Origin: Nocardia fusca NBRC 14340
GTDB lineage: Bacteria; Actinomycetota; Actinomycetes; Mycobacteriales; Mycobacteriaceae
Assembly (NCBI RefSeq): GCF_001618425.1
Contig: NZ_BDCU01000020.1
Coordinates: 1 to 52,781 of the forward strand
Direction: 5' to 3'
DNA length: 52,781 nt
The notes beneath the pieces were generated by a model. That model saw only the letters and a program-made list of their open reading frames with translations, was not told where the DNA came from and did not search any database. Position 1 is the stretch's first letter. Each line of letters begins with the position of its first letter. Position numbers and translations under genes: made by a program. This document shows, one piece after another, positions 19,125 to 29,730 of the stretch.

Positions 19125-20417
19125 TCAGCGGCGCATGAAATCCGGGACGTCCACATCGTCGTCGTCATCGTCGGGCAGATCCGGCGGCGGCTGGATATGG
19201 GACCGGCTGTTGTGGCTCAGCGTCGGATCCACCGGCGGACGGGTGCGTTCGGTATCGCGGTAGCTCGGGGCCGGGCCGCGCGCGATCGCCGAACCGGGGT
19301 CCGACGAGCGGGTGGAGGCCGGCTCTCCGGAATGGCCGCGGGCCGCGCCGAGTTCGGCGGTCCGGGACTGACCGAGTTCGGCGGTCCGCGATTGCGCCGA
19401 GATCTCCGCGGTGCGTCCGGATCCCAGCGATCCCCGGGTGGTCGCCGGATCGAATGTCCGCCGGGCGGGACCACCGCCGTCGAATCCCGCGGCGATCACG
19501 GTGACGCGCACCTCGTCGCCGAGCGAATCGTCGATGACCGTACCGAAGATGATGTTGGCCTCGATATGCGCGGCCTCCTGCACCAGCGAGGCGGCCTCGT
19601 TGATCTCGAACAGGCCCAGATCCGAACCGCCGGCGATCGAGAGCAGCACCCCGTGCGCACCGTCCATCGAGGCCTCCAGCAGCGGTGAATTGATCGCCGC
19701 CTCGGCCGCTTTGACCGACCTGCCCTCCCCTCTGGACGAACCGATACCCATCAGCGCGCTACCGGCCCCGGACATCACGCTTTTGACGTCGGCGAAGTCG
19801 ACGTTGATCAGACCCGGGGTGGTGATCAGGTCGGTAATGCCCTGCACACCGTTGAGAAGCACCTCGTCGGCCGAGCGGAAGGCGTCCATGAGGCTCACCG
19901 CGGCATCACCGAGCTGCAGCAGCCGGTCGTTGGGAATGACGATCAGGGTGTCGCAGGATTCGCGCAGCAGGTTGATACCCACCTCGGCCTGGTTGCCGCG
20001 GCGCTTCCCCTCGAAGGAGAAGGGCCGGGTGACCACACCTATGGTCAGCGCACCCAGTTTGCGCGCGATACTCGCCACGACGGGCGCGCCGCCGGTGCCC
20101 GTACCGCCGCCCTCACCGGCGGTCACGAAGACCATATCGGCGCCCTTGAGCACCTCTTCGATCTCGTCCTTGTGATCCTCGGCGGCCTTACGACCTACCT
20201 CGGGGTCGGCGCCGGCGCCGAGCCCCCGGGTGAGCTCCCGCCCGACATCGAGCTTCACGTCGGCATCGCTCATCAGCAGTGCCTGGGCGTCGGTGTTCAC
20301 CGCGATGAACTCGACACCCTTGAGACCCTGCTCGATCATTCGGTTGACGGCGTTCACGCCGCCGCCGCCGATACCGACGACCTTGATCACGGCAAGGTAG
20401 TTGTGCGGGGGCGTCAT
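19125..20417 (-). CDS. ftsZ: Cell division GTPase FtsZ
   Basis: 430-residue tubulin homologue that forms the Z ring. The GTP signature GGGTGTG is at residues 103-109, the T7 synergy loop reads [15 protein letters not shown], and the core ends near residue 316. A disordered linker rich in Arg, Ser and Glu follows and carries near-identical 8-residue repeats (RTAELGQS). The extreme C-terminus [13 protein letters not shown] is the conserved peptide that binds SepF and FtsW in actinobacteria. Start ATG 20417 has AAGGAAGG upstream. There is a 385-bp leader after ftsQ, so ftsZ likely has its own promoters. Confidence 0.98.
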   Translation of the reverse strand: MTPPHNYLAVIKVVGIGGGGVNAVNRMIEQGLKGVEFIAVNTDAQALLMSDADVKLDVGRELTRGLGAGADPEVGRKAAEDHKDEIEEVLKGADMVFVTAGEGGGTGTGGAPVVASIARKLGALTIGVVTRPFSFEGKRRGNQAEVGINLLRESCDTLIVIPNDRLLQLGDAAVSLMDAFRSADEVLLNGVQGITDLITTPGLINVDFADVKSVMSGAGSALMGIGSSRGEGRSVKAAEAAINSPLLEASMDGAHGVLLSIAGGSDLGLFEINEAASLVQEAAHIEANIIFGTVIDDSLGDEVRVTVIAAGFDGGGPARRTFDPATTRGSLGSGRTAEISAQSRTAELGQSRTAELGAARGHSGEPASTRSSDPGSAIARGPAPSYRDTERTRPPVDPTLSHNSRSHIQPPPDLPDDDDDDVDVPDFMRR

Positions 20418-20802
20418 GAGCTCTCGCCTTCCTTCGATCCAAAGTCTGTCGTTTTCGGATGCCCGATATCGTTCCGCGCGACCACGATCCGCGGACCACG
20501 ATCCGAGCAAACCCTGAACCTCAACCATAGGGTTGGAGTTATGTCAAGTATCCGACTGGTGCGGAACGCTATTCGCCGCCGTCGCGATCCGCTCGCAGGC
20601 GCGCCGAGACGATAACCAGTTTCTTCGGCGAACTTGCTTCTACCAGGGCGGTACGCGACGTATCGTGAACGGTTGCCCAGCGGCCCGTGCCCACATCGTG
20701 GGACGCCCCCGGCTCCCGCCACAAGCGGTCTCCGGGTGATCGTCCGGGGCCGAGGCGGAGCTGCGAACCGAACAGGGTCGAACCGAACAAGATTGCTGGG
20801 AA
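20418..20802 (-). promoter_or_regulatory. ftsQ-ftsZ intergenic region with candidate ftsZ promoter elements
   Basis: 385 bp without a supported gene. On the minus strand a consensus TTGACA (20547-20542) is followed after only 12 bp by TATGGT (20529-20524), too close for a normal sigma-70 pair. The same patch contains AACCCTATGGTTGAGGTT followed by GGGTT, an inverted arrangement that could be an operator. Just after ftsQ, CGAACCGAACA occurs twice with a 15-bp period (20764-20774 and 20779-20789 on the plus strand). ftsZ's ribosome site is AAGGAAGG. Confidence 0.45.
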
Positions 20803-21495
20803 TCATTTTACCGTGACCAGACTGGGACTCGAGACGTCGAACACGGTTCCCGGCTGGGTGAGCAGCGGCAGTATCACCGCCGACTTGCGTTCGCCGTCCT
20901 CGCTGCTGCCCCACAGTACCGTGCGACCGTCGCGCAATGTCAGGGAAATCTCCGACGCGCCCGCAGCACGGATGGTTTCCACCTGCACCTCCAGCGCCGG
21001 CGGCAGTACCCGGGCCACCGCGACCGCGGCCCGGGTGAGTTCGTCGGCACCGCCCGGCCGGGCGGTGACCAACTGCGGCACCCCGATCGGTGCGGGCTCG
21101 ATCGCGTACTCGATACCGTCGGCGTCCAGCAGATGCGCACCCTCGGGAGAGTCGAAGTACAGCACCGGGGTTCGCGGTTCGATCCGCACCCGCACGGTCG
21201 ACGGCAGCACCCGCTGGACCCGGGCGCTGCGGACCTTCGGGATGGTCGCCACCCGCGCGGCCATCGCCGCCGTATCGATTCGCAGGATCGAGCCGGTCTC
21301 CGGGACCTGGAGCAGTTCGCGGATCTGTTCCTCCGGGATCTCGCCGGCCCCGTCGATCCGTACCTCGCGGACCGACAGCAGCGGCGAGAACCAGGCGAGC
21401 GCGGCCAGCGTGATCACCAGGGCGAGCGCCGGTAGCGCCCACAGCCGGAAACGCCGCAATCCGCGCACCCCGAATCGTGGCGTCCCGGCCCGCAC
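20803..21495 (-). CDS. ftsQ: Cell division protein FtsQ
   Basis: 230-residue bitopic divisome protein that bridges FtsL/FtsB-type proteins and FtsW/FtsI. A basic cytoplasmic N-terminus (GVRGLRRFRLW) precedes one membrane helix (about 18-38), the POTRA domain SPLLSVREVRIDGAGEIPEEQI, and the FtsQ beta domain ending near FDVSSPSLVTVK. Start GTG 21495 lies 6 bp after the murC stop, with GAGGCGGG directly before it. Cytoplasmic tails in mycobacteria are longer; here only about 17 residues precede the helix, and an upstream start inside murC cannot be excluded. Confidence 0.92.
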   Translation of the reverse strand: MRAGTPRFGVRGLRRFRLWALPALALVITLAALAWFSPLLSVREVRIDGAGEIPEEQIRELLQVPETGSILRIDTAAMAARVATIPKVRSARVQRVLPSTVRVRIEPRTPVLYFDSPEGAHLLDADGIEYAIEPAPIGVPQLVTARPGGADELTRAAVAVARVLPPALEVQVETIRAAGASEISLTLRDGRTVLWGSSEDGERKSAVILPLLTQPGTVFDVSSPSLVTVK

Positions 21496-21501
21496 CCCGC
21501 C

Positions 21502-23013
21502 TCACCGCCCGTACTGCGGACGCGCGCGTAGTCCGTCCAGGATCTGGCTGCCGAGCATGGTGACATCCCCGGCGCCCATGGTGATCACGACATCACCGGG
21601 CTGGGCGAGACCCGCCACCTGGCGGCCCACCCGCGACATATCGGGTTGATAGTGCACGGGTTTGCGCACCGACTGGGCGACCAGCGCGCCGTTGACCCCG
21701 GGCAGCGGCTCTTCGCGCGCCCCGTAGACATCGAGCACCACCACTTCGTCGGCCAGGTCGAGAGCCGCGCCGAAGTCGGCGGCGAAGGTCGCGGTCCGAC
21801 TGTAGAGATGCGGCTGGAAGACCACGATCACCCGCCCCCGGCGCGACAGCGCACCATCGCGCGCCTCCTGGTCCACCAGTTCGGCGGCGGCCCCGAGCAC
21901 CGCACGGACCTCGGTGGGGTGATGGGCGTAGTCGTCGAAGACCCGCACCCGGTTCTCCCGGCCCACGAACTGGAAGCGGCGGTGCACCCCGCCGAAACCC
22001 TCCAGCCCCTGGATGATCTCGTCCACATCGGCGCCGGCGGCCCGCGCGGTCAGCAGCGCGGCCAGCGCGTTGAGCGCCATATGCCGGCCGGGCACGGAAA
22101 GACGCAGGGTGCGCGGCGCGGGTTCGTCGGCGAGCTGGAAGTGGGCGATACCGCCGACATCCCGCGGTTCCCAGCTGTGCAGGCGCACCCCGACCGGAAC
22201 CGGCGCATCGGGCAGTTCCCCGGTGCCGTACCCGAGTACCCGCACGCCGCGGTCGGCCAGCCGCTGCCCGGTGCGCTCGGCGAGGGCCCGGGCGCCGGGG
22301 TCGTCCAGGCACACCACCAGCAGCCCGCCGTCGGCGAGGCGATCGGTGAAATCGTCGAACACCTGCACGTAGGCCTCGTCGGAGCCGAAGAAATCCAGGT
22401 GATCGGATTCGATATTGGTGACCACCGCGACATCCGGGTCGTACTGCAGCAGGGATCCGTCGCTCTCATCGGCTTCGGCGACGAAGATATCGCCGCTGCC
22501 GTGGTGGGCGTTGGTTCCCGCTTCGTTGAGTTCACCGCCCACCGCGAACGACGGGTCCAGCCCGCAGTGCTGCAGCGAGACGATGAGCATCGAGGTGGTG
22601 GAGGTCTTCCCGTGCGTTCCCGAGACGAGCAGCGTGCGATGCCCGCTCATCAGGGCCGCCAGCACGGTCGGCCGCAGCAGCACCGGGATCTCGCGGCGGT
22701 GCGCTTCCACCAGTTCGGGGTTGGTCTTGGGGATGGCCGCGTAGGTCGTCACCACCACCGTCGGCCCGCCGGGCAGCAGATCCAGCGCACCGGCGTCGTG
22801 ACCGATCCGTACCTGGGCGCCCCGGGCGCGCAGGGCGAGGACACCGCGGCTCTCCTTGGCATCGGACCCGGAGACCTCGCCTCCGCGCGACAGCAGGATG
22901 CGGGCGATACCCGACATCCCGGCGCCACCGATACCGACCATGTGCACCCGGGCCAGCTCCGGCGGCAGGGCGCCGGGGCCGGTGTCCGGTGCGGTCATCT
23001 GCTCCCCGCTCAC
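21502..23013 (-). CDS. murC: UDP-N-acetylmuramate-L-alanine ligase
   Basis: 503-residue cytoplasmic ATP-dependent ligase that adds L-Ala to UDP-MurNAc. Motifs: [19 protein letters not shown] (UDP binding), the P-loop [22 protein letters not shown], and [12 protein letters not shown] near the C-terminal domain. Family length is about 480-500. GTG 23013 overlaps the murG stop as GTGA; ATG 22998 with GGGGAG six bases before it is an alternative start giving 498 residues. It sits in the tightly packed ftsW-murG-murC-ftsQ run. Confidence 0.97.
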   Translation of the reverse strand: MSGEQMTAPDTGPGALPPELARVHMVGIGGAGMSGIARILLSRGGEVSGSDAKESRGVLALRARGAQVRIGHDAGALDLLPGGPTVVVTTYAAIPKTNPELVEAHRREIPVLLRPTVLAALMSGHRTLLVSGTHGKTSTTSMLIVSLQHCGLDPSFAVGGELNEAGTNAHHGSGDIFVAEADESDGSLLQYDPDVAVVTNIESDHLDFFGSDEAYVQVFDDFTDRLADGGLLVVCLDDPGARALAERTGQRLADRGVRVLGYGTGELPDAPVPVGVRLHSWEPRDVGGIAHFQLADEPAPRTLRLSVPGRHMALNALAALLTARAAGADVDEIIQGLEGFGGVHRRFQFVGRENRVRVFDDYAHHPTEVRAVLGAAAELVDQEARDGALSRRGRVIVVFQPHLYSRTATFAADFGAALDLADEVVVLDVYGAREEPLPGVNGALVAQSVRKPVHYQPDMSRVGRQVAGLAQPGDVVITMGAGDVTMLGSQILDGLRARPQYGR

Positions 23014-24155
23014 CGGCCCGCCGCCCGCAGCACGATCCGGGCGACCTCGTCGGCGGCATCGCGATGGCCGGCGCCGGCGGCGGCACGACCCATCTCGGCT
23101 ACGCGTGCTGGATCCGTGAGCAGCGGTATCACCTCATCGATCACATATTTCGGGGACAGTTCGGGGTCGGCAACGATTCTGCCACCACCGGCCGCGACCA
23201 CGGGCCGGGCGTTGAGTTCCTGTTCACCGTTTCCGTGCGGGAGCGGTACGTAGACCGCGGGCAGCCCGACCGCCGACACCTCGGCGACGGTCATCGCCCC
23301 GGACCGGCAGACCACCGCGTCGGCGGCGGCGTAGGCGAGATCCATCCGCGACAGATAGGGCACCGCCACATAGGGCGCGGCGGGGTCGGTGGAGGAGACG
23401 TCCAGCGTGTTCTTGGGGCCGTGGGCGTGCAGCACCGAGATACCGGCCGCGGCCAGCTGCGGGGCCGCGCCCGAGATCGCGTCGTTGAGCGACCGCGCCC
23501 CTTGGGAACCACCGAACACCAGGAGCACCGGGCCGGTCGCGGGCAGCCCGAAATGCTCCCGCGCCTGCGCGCGCAGCCCGGCCCGGTCGAGTGAGGTGAT
23601 CGCGGCCCGCACCGGGATGCCGACGACCTCGGCGTCGAGCCCGGAATCCGGTACCGCGGCCAGTACCCGGGTCGCGCGCCGCGCGCCGACCTTGTTGGCG
23701 ATACCCGCCTTCGCGTTGGCCTCGTGCACCACCACCGGCACCGCACGACGGCGCCGCAGGGCCCCGCGGCCCGCGGCGAGGTAGGCGGGCAGCGCCACAT
23801 AACCGCCGAACCCGACGATCACATCCGCCTCGACGGCGTCGATGATCTCGCGGGTACGCCGCACCGAGGCCCGGACCCGGCCCGGCAGCCGCAGCAGATC
23901 CGCACTGGGCTTGCGCGGCAACGGCACCGGCGGGATCAGTTCGAGCGGGTACCCCCGTTCGGGCACCAGGGTCGTTTCCAGTCCGCGCTCGGTGCCGAGC
24001 GCGGTCACCCGGATCCCGGGATCGAGTCGCCGCAACGCGTCGGCGACGGCCAGGGCCGGTTCGATATGCCCGGCCGTACCGCCACCCGCGACGATCACCG
24101 ATATCGCGTCCGCGCGCGGCGCCGTGTGCTCGCCTGCGGACCGTGGTGCGCTCAC
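23010..24155 (-). CDS. murG: Lipid II-forming GlcNAc transferase MurG
   Basis: 381-residue peripheral membrane GT28 enzyme that adds GlcNAc to lipid I, giving lipid II. The N-terminal [18 protein letters not shown] loop binds the lipid pyrophosphate, [16 protein letters not shown] follows, and the C-terminal domain carries [18 protein letters not shown] and the UDP-GlcNAc site [26 protein letters not shown] 24155 overlaps the ftsW stop by GTGA, and GGGGAAG lies upstream. The open frame extends a further 1 kb only as antisense shadow of ftsW. Confidence 0.97.
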   Translation of the reverse strand: MSAPRSAGEHTAPRADAISVIVAGGGTAGHIEPALAVADALRRLDPGIRVTALGTERGLETTLVPERGYPLELIPPVPLPRKPSADLLRLPGRVRASVRRTREIIDAVEADVIVGFGGYVALPAYLAAGRGALRRRRAVPVVVHEANAKAGIANKVGARRATRVLAAVPDSGLDAEVVGIPVRAAITSLDRAGLRAQAREHFGLPATGPVLLVFGGSQGARSLNDAISGAAPQLAAAGISVLHAHGPKNTLDVSSTDPAAPYVAVPYLSRMDLAYAAADAVVCRSGAMTVAEVSAVGLPAVYVPLPHGNGEQELNARPVVAAGGGRIVADPELSPKYVIDEVIPLLTDPARVAEMGRAAAGAGHRDAADEVARIVLRAAGR

Positions 24156-25591
24156 CTGTTTCTTCCCCGTTCTCGTGCGTGTGTCACCGAATAGCTGGGT
24201 TCCCAGGCCCGGGTGGCCCGCAGGGTGTCGGTACCCCGGCTGTTGGCGCGCGACCGGGCCCGCGCGGGCTCGTCCCGGGGCTCGCCGCGGGCCGGGCGGC
24301 GCGCCGGACCCCGGTCGCGATCGGCCGCGGCGGCGCGGGCCCGCACGGGATGGTAGACCTCCGGTTTCGGCAGCCGCAGCAGGCGACTGACCCGCCCGTC
24401 CTGTCCGGCGTGCAGGGCCGCCACCGCCTCGGGTTCGTGCCGGGCCGCGTTGGCGATGATGCCGAACATGAACAGTGTCAGTGCCAGCGACGAACCGCCC
24501 GCCGACACCAGCGGCAACTGCAGTCCGGTGACCGGCAGCAGGCCCACCACATAGCCGATGTTGATCAGCGCCTGCCCGGTGATCCAGGTGGTGGCGGTGG
24601 CGGTGAGCAGGCGCAGGAAGGGGTCCACCGAGCGGGCGGCGATCCGCAGGCCGGCGTAGACGAACAGCGCGAACAGACCCAGCACCAGCGCGCAGCCCAG
24701 GAACCCGAGTTCCTCGCCGATGATGGCGAAGATGAAGTCGTTGTGCGAGTTGGGCAGATAGCTCCATTTGGCCCGGCTCTGCCCGAGCCCGCGACCCCAC
24801 AGACCGCCGTCGGCCAGCGAGTACATCGCCTGCCGGGCCTGATAGTTGATGCCCTGGGGGTCGTCGGCGGGATTGAAGAAGGCGCGCATCCGGTCGGAGC
24901 GGTAGCCGGCCGAGAGCGCGAGGGCGAGGGCGGCGATGGCGCCCGAGGCGAGGATGGCCACGAACAACCGCACCGGCAGGCCACCGAACCACAGCAGCGC
25001 CAGCAGGACGATGCCGAGCGCGATGGTGGTGGACAGGTTCGGCTGCAACACGATCAGCAGGCACACCAGCAGTCCGGCCGGAACCAGCGGCACCAGAAGG
25101 TTCTTCAACCCACCGGGATCGTTGGCCGCCCGCCCCGCGGCACGCCGCGAGATCAGCAGGTGGGCGCCCCACACCACGAACGTCACCTTCACCAGTTCCG
25201 ACGGCTGGATCGAGAACAGCCCCAGATCGATCCAGCGGCGCGCGCCGTTGACCGTACTGCCGACCCCCGGGATCAGCACGAGGACCAGCAGCAGGACCGA
25301 TACCGCGAATACCGGGAAGGACAGCTGACGCAACCGCCGGAACGGTATCCGCAACGCGAGATAGAACAGCACCGCGCCGACCATCGCGTACATCATCTGC
25401 TGGACGAACAGCGAATACGCCGACCCGCCGTCGGCGTAGGACTCCACGCTGGAGGCCGACAACACCATCACCAGCCCCAGCACGGTGAGCAGGGTGGCGA
25501 TGGTGACGACGAGATGGAAGGAGGCCAGCGGCCGCGCCAGCCAGGCGCCGAATCGGCCCACCTGTACCTGTCGCGTGCCGCGCGGTCTCAT
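24152..25591 (-). CDS. ftsW: Septal peptidoglycan polymerase FtsW
   Basis: 479-residue SEDS glycosyltransferase with about ten membrane helices that polymerises lipid II with its partner PbpB/FtsI. SEDS signatures: LSASSVESY at the end of helix 1, [33 protein letters not shown] and [37 protein letters not shown] C-terminal block (here [11 protein letters not shown]). The cytoplasmic C-terminal tail is long, Arg/Pro-rich (about residues 395-479), as in mycobacterial FtsW, which uses it to contact FtsZ. ATG 25591 overlaps the murD stop as ATGA. Confidence 0.96.
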   Translation of the reverse strand: MRPRGTRQVQVGRFGAWLARPLASFHLVVTIATLLTVLGLVMVLSASSVESYADGGSAYSLFVQQMMYAMVGAVLFYLALRIPFRRLRQLSFPVFAVSVLLLVLVLIPGVGSTVNGARRWIDLGLFSIQPSELVKVTFVVWGAHLLISRRAAGRAANDPGGLKNLLVPLVPAGLLVCLLIVLQPNLSTTIALGIVLLALLWFGGLPVRLFVAILASGAIAALALALSAGYRSDRMRAFFNPADDPQGINYQARQAMYSLADGGLWGRGLGQSRAKWSYLPNSHNDFIFAIIGEELGFLGCALVLGLFALFVYAGLRIAARSVDPFLRLLTATATTWITGQALINIGYVVGLLPVTGLQLPLVSAGGSSLALTLFMFGIIANAARHEPEAVAALHAGQDGRVSRLLRLPKPEVYHPVRARAAAADRDRGPARRPARGEPRDEPARARSRANSRGTDTLRATRAWEPSYSVTHARERGRNR

Positions 25592-27096
25592 AACCGCCGC
25601 CCGAGGTCCTCGTCCTTCAGATCCTCGACCGCACCGGCGAAGCTGCGGCCCCGGTGGGTGTAGTCGGTGAACATGTCCAGCGAGGCCGCCGCCGGCGCGA
25701 GCAACACGGTATCGCCGGGCCCGGCGAAGGCCGCCGCCTCCCGCACCGCGCGCTCCATCACCGCGTCGGCGATTTCGGTGTTGCGGGTCCCGGTGATCGC
25801 CTCGTCCATGACTGCCTGCCCCATACCGGCATGATCCCGCGTATCCAACTCGACCACGGGGACTTCCGGCGCGTGTCGCGCCAGCGCGGCCGCGATCACC
25901 GGGGCGTCGGCACCGAACAACACGACGGCGACCAGTCGCTCGGCGACCTCCTCCACCAGATCCTCGACGCCGGCGCCCTTGAGCTGGCCGCCGGCGATCC
26001 AGACGACATGCTGATGGCCCAGGATCGACGACCGCGCGGCGTGCGGGTTGGTGGCCTTGGAGTCGTCGATGAACTCGACGCCACCCAGTTCGCGCACCAG
26101 GGCCGACCGGTGCGGGCCGACCTTGTGCTCGATCAGGCCCTCGCGGACGAACTGCGGCGCCACATCGATGGCCCGGGTCAGCGCGGCGGCGGCCAGGGCG
26201 TCGGCGATACCGGCCGGGCCGGGCGGGCTGATCTCCTTGGACTCGGCCAGGATCGCCGCCTTGGTGAACGCCCGGTCCAGCAGTTTGCCGTCGACCACAC
26301 CGAGTTCACCGTCGGCCGGGACGCCGATCCGGAATCCGATCGTGCGGCGCGCCTTCGAGCGACGGGCCAGGCGGGCGGCCACCGGGTCGTCGAGTCCGAC
26401 CACCCCGACCCGCCCCAGCAGGGCCCGCGATTTGGCGGCGGCGTAGGCGTCGAGCCCACCGTGCCAGTCCAGATGGTCCTCGGCCACGTTCAGCACGACA
26501 CCGGCCTCCGGCCGCACCGACGGCGCCCAGTGCAGCTGGAACGACGACAGCTCCACCGCCAGCACCTGCGGCCCGGGATTGCGGCGCAGGGCGTCCAGGA
26601 TCGGCAGCCCGATATTTCCGCAGGCGACACTGGGGATACCGGCGGCCCGCAGGATGGAATGGGTCATCTGCGTGGTCGTGGTCTTCCCGTTGGTGCCGGT
26701 GACCACGAGCCATTTGCGGACCGGACCGTAGATCCGGGCCTGATCCACCCACCAGGCGAATTCGACATCGCCCCAGACCGGGATACCCTCGGACACCGCC
26801 GAGGCCAGGACCGGGGAGTCCGGCCGCCAACCGGGACTGGTGATCACCAGCGCGAACCGCGACCAGTCGGTGTTCTCCACTTCGACCGCGGGCACGATGT
26901 CCAGCCCCAATCCGGCCGCTTCGGCCAGCGCCGCGGCACCGCTGTCGGTCACCACGGGCCGGGCCCCGATATCGCGCAGCGGCGTGATCAGCGAACGACC
27001 CGAGACACCCCATCCGGCGACCAGCACATCGCGGCCGCGCAGGAATTCCAGCATCGGGCCCGGCGAACGCAGGGCCCGGGGCGTATGTTCCTCCAT
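25588..27096 (-). CDS. murD: UDP-N-acetylmuramoyl-L-alanine-D-glutamate ligase
   Basis: 502-residue Mur ligase that adds D-Glu to UDP-MurNAc-L-Ala. Motifs are [15 protein letters not shown] (UDP site), the P-loop [30 protein letters not shown], and [19 protein letters not shown] 27096 is preferred because GGTGAG lies 7-12 nt upstream and the mraY stop ends 7 bp before; an in-frame TTG two codons earlier is an alternative. This is the only junction in the murE-to-murC string without a 4-base overlap. Confidence 0.97.
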   Translation of the reverse strand: MEEHTPRALRSPGPMLEFLRGRDVLVAGWGVSGRSLITPLRDIGARPVVTDSGAAALAEAAGLGLDIVPAVEVENTDWSRFALVITSPGWRPDSPVLASAVSEGIPVWGDVEFAWWVDQARIYGPVRKWLVVTGTNGKTTTTQMTHSILRAAGIPSVACGNIGLPILDALRRNPGPQVLAVELSSFQLHWAPSVRPEAGVVLNVAEDHLDWHGGLDAYAAAKSRALLGRVGVVGLDDPVAARLARRSKARRTIGFRIGVPADGELGVVDGKLLDRAFTKAAILAESKEISPPGPAGIADALAAAALTRAIDVAPQFVREGLIEHKVGPHRSALVRELGGVEFIDDSKATNPHAARSSILGHQHVVWIAGGQLKGAGVEDLVEEVAERLVAVVLFGADAPVIAAALARHAPEVPVVELDTRDHAGMGQAVMDEAITGTRNTEIADAVMERAVREAAAFAGPGDTVLLAPAAASLDMFTDYTHRGRSFAGAVEDLKDEDLGRRL

Positions 27097-27103
27097 CGTC
27101 AAC

Positions 27104-28180
27104 TCACCCGACCGCGGAGAGATATTCGCTGTAGAACAGGGAGAGCCCGGCGGCCGAGGCCATCGCGGCCAGCAACCAGAACCTGATGATCACCGTGGTC
27201 TCCGCCCATTTGCTCAATTCGAAATGGTGATGGAACGGCGCCATCTTGAACAGCCGGTTGCGGGTGGTCCGGAACACCGCCACCTGCAGTACCACCGACG
27301 CCGCCTCGGCGACGAACAGCGCACCGATGACCACCATCAGCAGTTCGGTGCGGGTGGTGATGGACAGCCCGGCGAGCAGGCCGCCCAGGGCCAGCGATCC
27401 GGTATCGCCCATGAAGATCTTGGCGGGCGCGGCGTTCCACCACAGGAACCCGATGCACGCCGCGGTGCCGGCCGCGCAGACCAGGGCCAGATCCAGTGGA
27501 TCGCGCACGTTGTAGCAGCCGGTCTCGGGTTTGGTCTCGCACGAGTGGTAGTACTGCCAGAAGGTGATGACGACGTAGCCGCCGAGCACCAGGCTCATCG
27601 ACCCCGCCGCCAGACCGTCGAGGCCGTCGGTGAGGTTCACCGCGTTCGACCAGGCCACCACGATGAGGCAGACGAAGGCCAGGAACACGACGACACTCAT
27701 CGAGACGGTGTTGATATCGCGCACGTACGACAGCTGCCGGCTCGCCGGGGACAGCCCGCTGCCACCGGGGAACTGCAGCGCCAGCACCCCGAACACCACC
27801 GCGGCGGTGATCTGGCCAAGGTATTTGCCCGCGGCCGTGAGCCCGAGATTGCGGCCCTTGCGGATCTTGATGAAATCGTCGATGAATCCGACCACGCCCA
27901 GCGCGGTGGCCAGGCCCAGCACCAGCAGCGCGGAGGCGGTGGGACCTTCGGCCTCGTAACCGATCCCGATCAGATGGGAGCCGAGATACCCGGCCCACAT
28001 GCCGATGATGATCGCCACGCCGCCCATGGTGGGCGTACCGCGTTTGGACTGATGGCTGGCCGGGCCGTCGACCCGGATCTCCTGCCCGAAACCCTGCCGG
28101 GCGAATATCCGGATCAATAGCGGCGTCAACAGGATCGACACCGTCAGTGCGATCGCCGCCGCGAACAAGATCTGTCTCAT
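27104..28180 (-). CDS. mraY: Phospho-N-acetylmuramoyl-pentapeptide-transferase
   Basis: 358-residue polytopic membrane enzyme that transfers phospho-MurNAc-pentapeptide to decaprenyl phosphate, making lipid I. Diagnostic motifs are [17 protein letters not shown], the aspartate pair in [43 protein letters not shown], and the cytoplasmic [15 protein letters not shown]. About ten hydrophobic segments are visible. ATG 28180 overlaps the murF stop as ATGA. Usual length. Confidence 0.98.
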   Translation of the reverse strand: MRQILFAAAIALTVSILLTPLLIRIFARQGFGQEIRVDGPASHQSKRGTPTMGGVAIIIGMWAGYLGSHLIGIGYEAEGPTASALLVLGLATALGVVGFIDDFIKIRKGRNLGLTAAGKYLGQITAAVVFGVLALQFPGGSGLSPASRQLSYVRDINTVSMSVVVFLAFVCLIVVAWSNAVNLTDGLDGLAAGSMSLVLGGYVVITFWQYYHSCETKPETGCYNVRDPLDLALVCAAGTAACIGFLWWNAAPAKIFMGDTGSLALGGLLAGLSITTRTELLMVVIGALFVAEAASVVLQVAVFRTTRNRLFKMAPFHHHFELSKWAETTVIIRFWLLAAMASAAGLSLFYSEYLSAVG

Positions 28181-29730
28181 CGCACTGCCTCCGTGCTCAC
28201 CCCGTCGGCGGCGCCGGCGCCGCCGGGTGCCGGTGTGCCGGCACCCGTGTTCTTCTCACCCGCGGCCAGCAGTTGTTCGGCCACCGCCCACAGGCCGACC
28301 GATTGCGATGCCTTCACCAGCACCACATCACCCGCGCCGACTTCGGCGGCAAGCAACTCCACGGCCGCTTCGATATCCGGGACGAGCACCGATTCCTCAC
28401 CCCATGAGCCTTCCATGACCGCTCCCTGGTGCATGCCCCGGGAGGGTCGTCCGGTCCCGACCACGATGAGCCGGTCCACATCCAAGCGGACCGCGAGGCG
28501 GCCGATCCCGTCGTGTTCCACCACCGATTCGGGGCCGAGCTCGGCCATTTCCCCGAGGACTGCCCAGCTGCGCCGCGGGGTGTCGCCCGACCGGGCCATG
28601 GTGACCAGCGCTTTGAGTGCGGCGCGCATGGAATCCGGGTTGGCGTTGTAGGAATCGTTGATCACCGTGACCCCGGCGGCACTCGTGCGTACGTCCATCC
28701 GCCGCGCCGACGCCGCCCGGGCGCCGCCGAGCGCGGTCACGAGGGTGTCGAGATCGGCGCCGCATTCCAGGGCCACCGCAGCGGCCGACAGCGCGTTGCC
28801 GACCTGGTGTTCCCCGTGCACGGCCAGGGTGACCGGCCGGTCGCCGAGCGGTGTGTGCAGGGTGAACGAGGCGCGGGCCTGTTCATCGAGAGTGGTTGCG
28901 GTGGCCCGGATCTGCGCGCCCGCGGAATGCCCGACCGTCACCACTCGGGCCGCCGTCCGCGAGGACATCGCGCTGACCTTCGGATCGTCGGCGTTCAGCA
29001 CGGCCAGACCGGTTTCGGGCAGCGCCTCCACGAGTTCGCCCTTGGTCTGCGCGATCGCCTCGCGGCTGCCGAATTCGCCGAGATGCGCGGTACCCACATT
29101 GAGGACCACCCCGATACTCGGGGGCGCCACCCGGGCCAGCGCGGCGATATGCCCGGGCCCGCGCGCCGACATCTCCAGCACCAGGAACCGGGTGTCCGGA
29201 CCGGCCCGCAGGGCGGTCCAGGGATGCCCGAGTTCGTTGTTGAAGGAGCCGGGTGGGGCCACCACCGGTCCCAGCGGTGCGAGCACCGCCGCCAGCAGAT
29301 CCTTGGTGGACGTCTTACCCGAGGACCCGGTAACGCCGATCACGGTCAGTCCACCGGCCGCGACCAGCCGCGACACGCTCTCCCGGGCCAGCGCGGCCAG
29401 CGCGGTCAGCACCGCGGCGCCCGCACCGGTCGAATCATGGCTCAGCGCAAGCGCGCTCGACGGCACCGACCCCGATGCGGGGGGCACGACGACGGCCGGC
29501 ACCCCGACCGGCCGGGCGGCCAGTACGGCGACCGCGCCGGCTTCGATCGCGGCGGCCGCGTAGTCGTGGCCGTCGACGCGCTCGCCCGGCAGTGCCAGGA
29601 AGATATCGCCGGGACCGACTCGGCGCGAATCGAATTCGACCGAACCGGTCACCCTCACCTCCGGGTCACCGACGTCGTGCAGCGTTGCGCCCACGACCTC
29701 GGCGATGTCCCGCAGTGTCATTTCGATCAT
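28177..29730 (-). CDS. murF: UDP-MurNAc-tripeptide:D-alanyl-D-alanine ligase
   Basis: 517-residue Mur ligase that completes the pentapeptide by adding D-Ala-D-Ala. Motifs are [26 protein letters not shown], the P-loop [47 protein letters not shown], and [19 protein letters not shown] 29730 ([14 protein letters not shown]) overlaps the murE stop as ATGA, which fixes the start; an upstream in-frame ATG lies inside murE. Confidence 0.97.
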   Translation of the reverse strand: MIEMTLRDIAEVVGATLHDVGDPEVRVTGSVEFDSRRVGPGDIFLALPGERVDGHDYAAAAIEAGAVAVLAARPVGVPAVVVPPASGSVPSSALALSHDSTGAGAAVLTALAALARESVSRLVAAGGLTVIGVTGSSGKTSTKDLLAAVLAPLGPVVAPPGSFNNELGHPWTALRAGPDTRFLVLEMSARGPGHIAALARVAPPSIGVVLNVGTAHLGEFGSREAIAQTKGELVEALPETGLAVLNADDPKVSAMSSRTAARVVTVGHSAGAQIRATATTLDEQARASFTLHTPLGDRPVTLAVHGEHQVGNALSAAAVALECGADLDTLVTALGGARAASARRMDVRTSAAGVTVINDSYNANPDSMRAALKALVTMARSGDTPRRSWAVLGEMAELGPESVVEHDGIGRLAVRLDVDRLIVVGTGRPSRGMHQGAVMEGSWGEESVLVPDIEAAVELLAAEVGAGDVVLVKASQSVGLWAVAEQLLAAGEKNTGAGTPAPGGAGAADGVSTEAVR

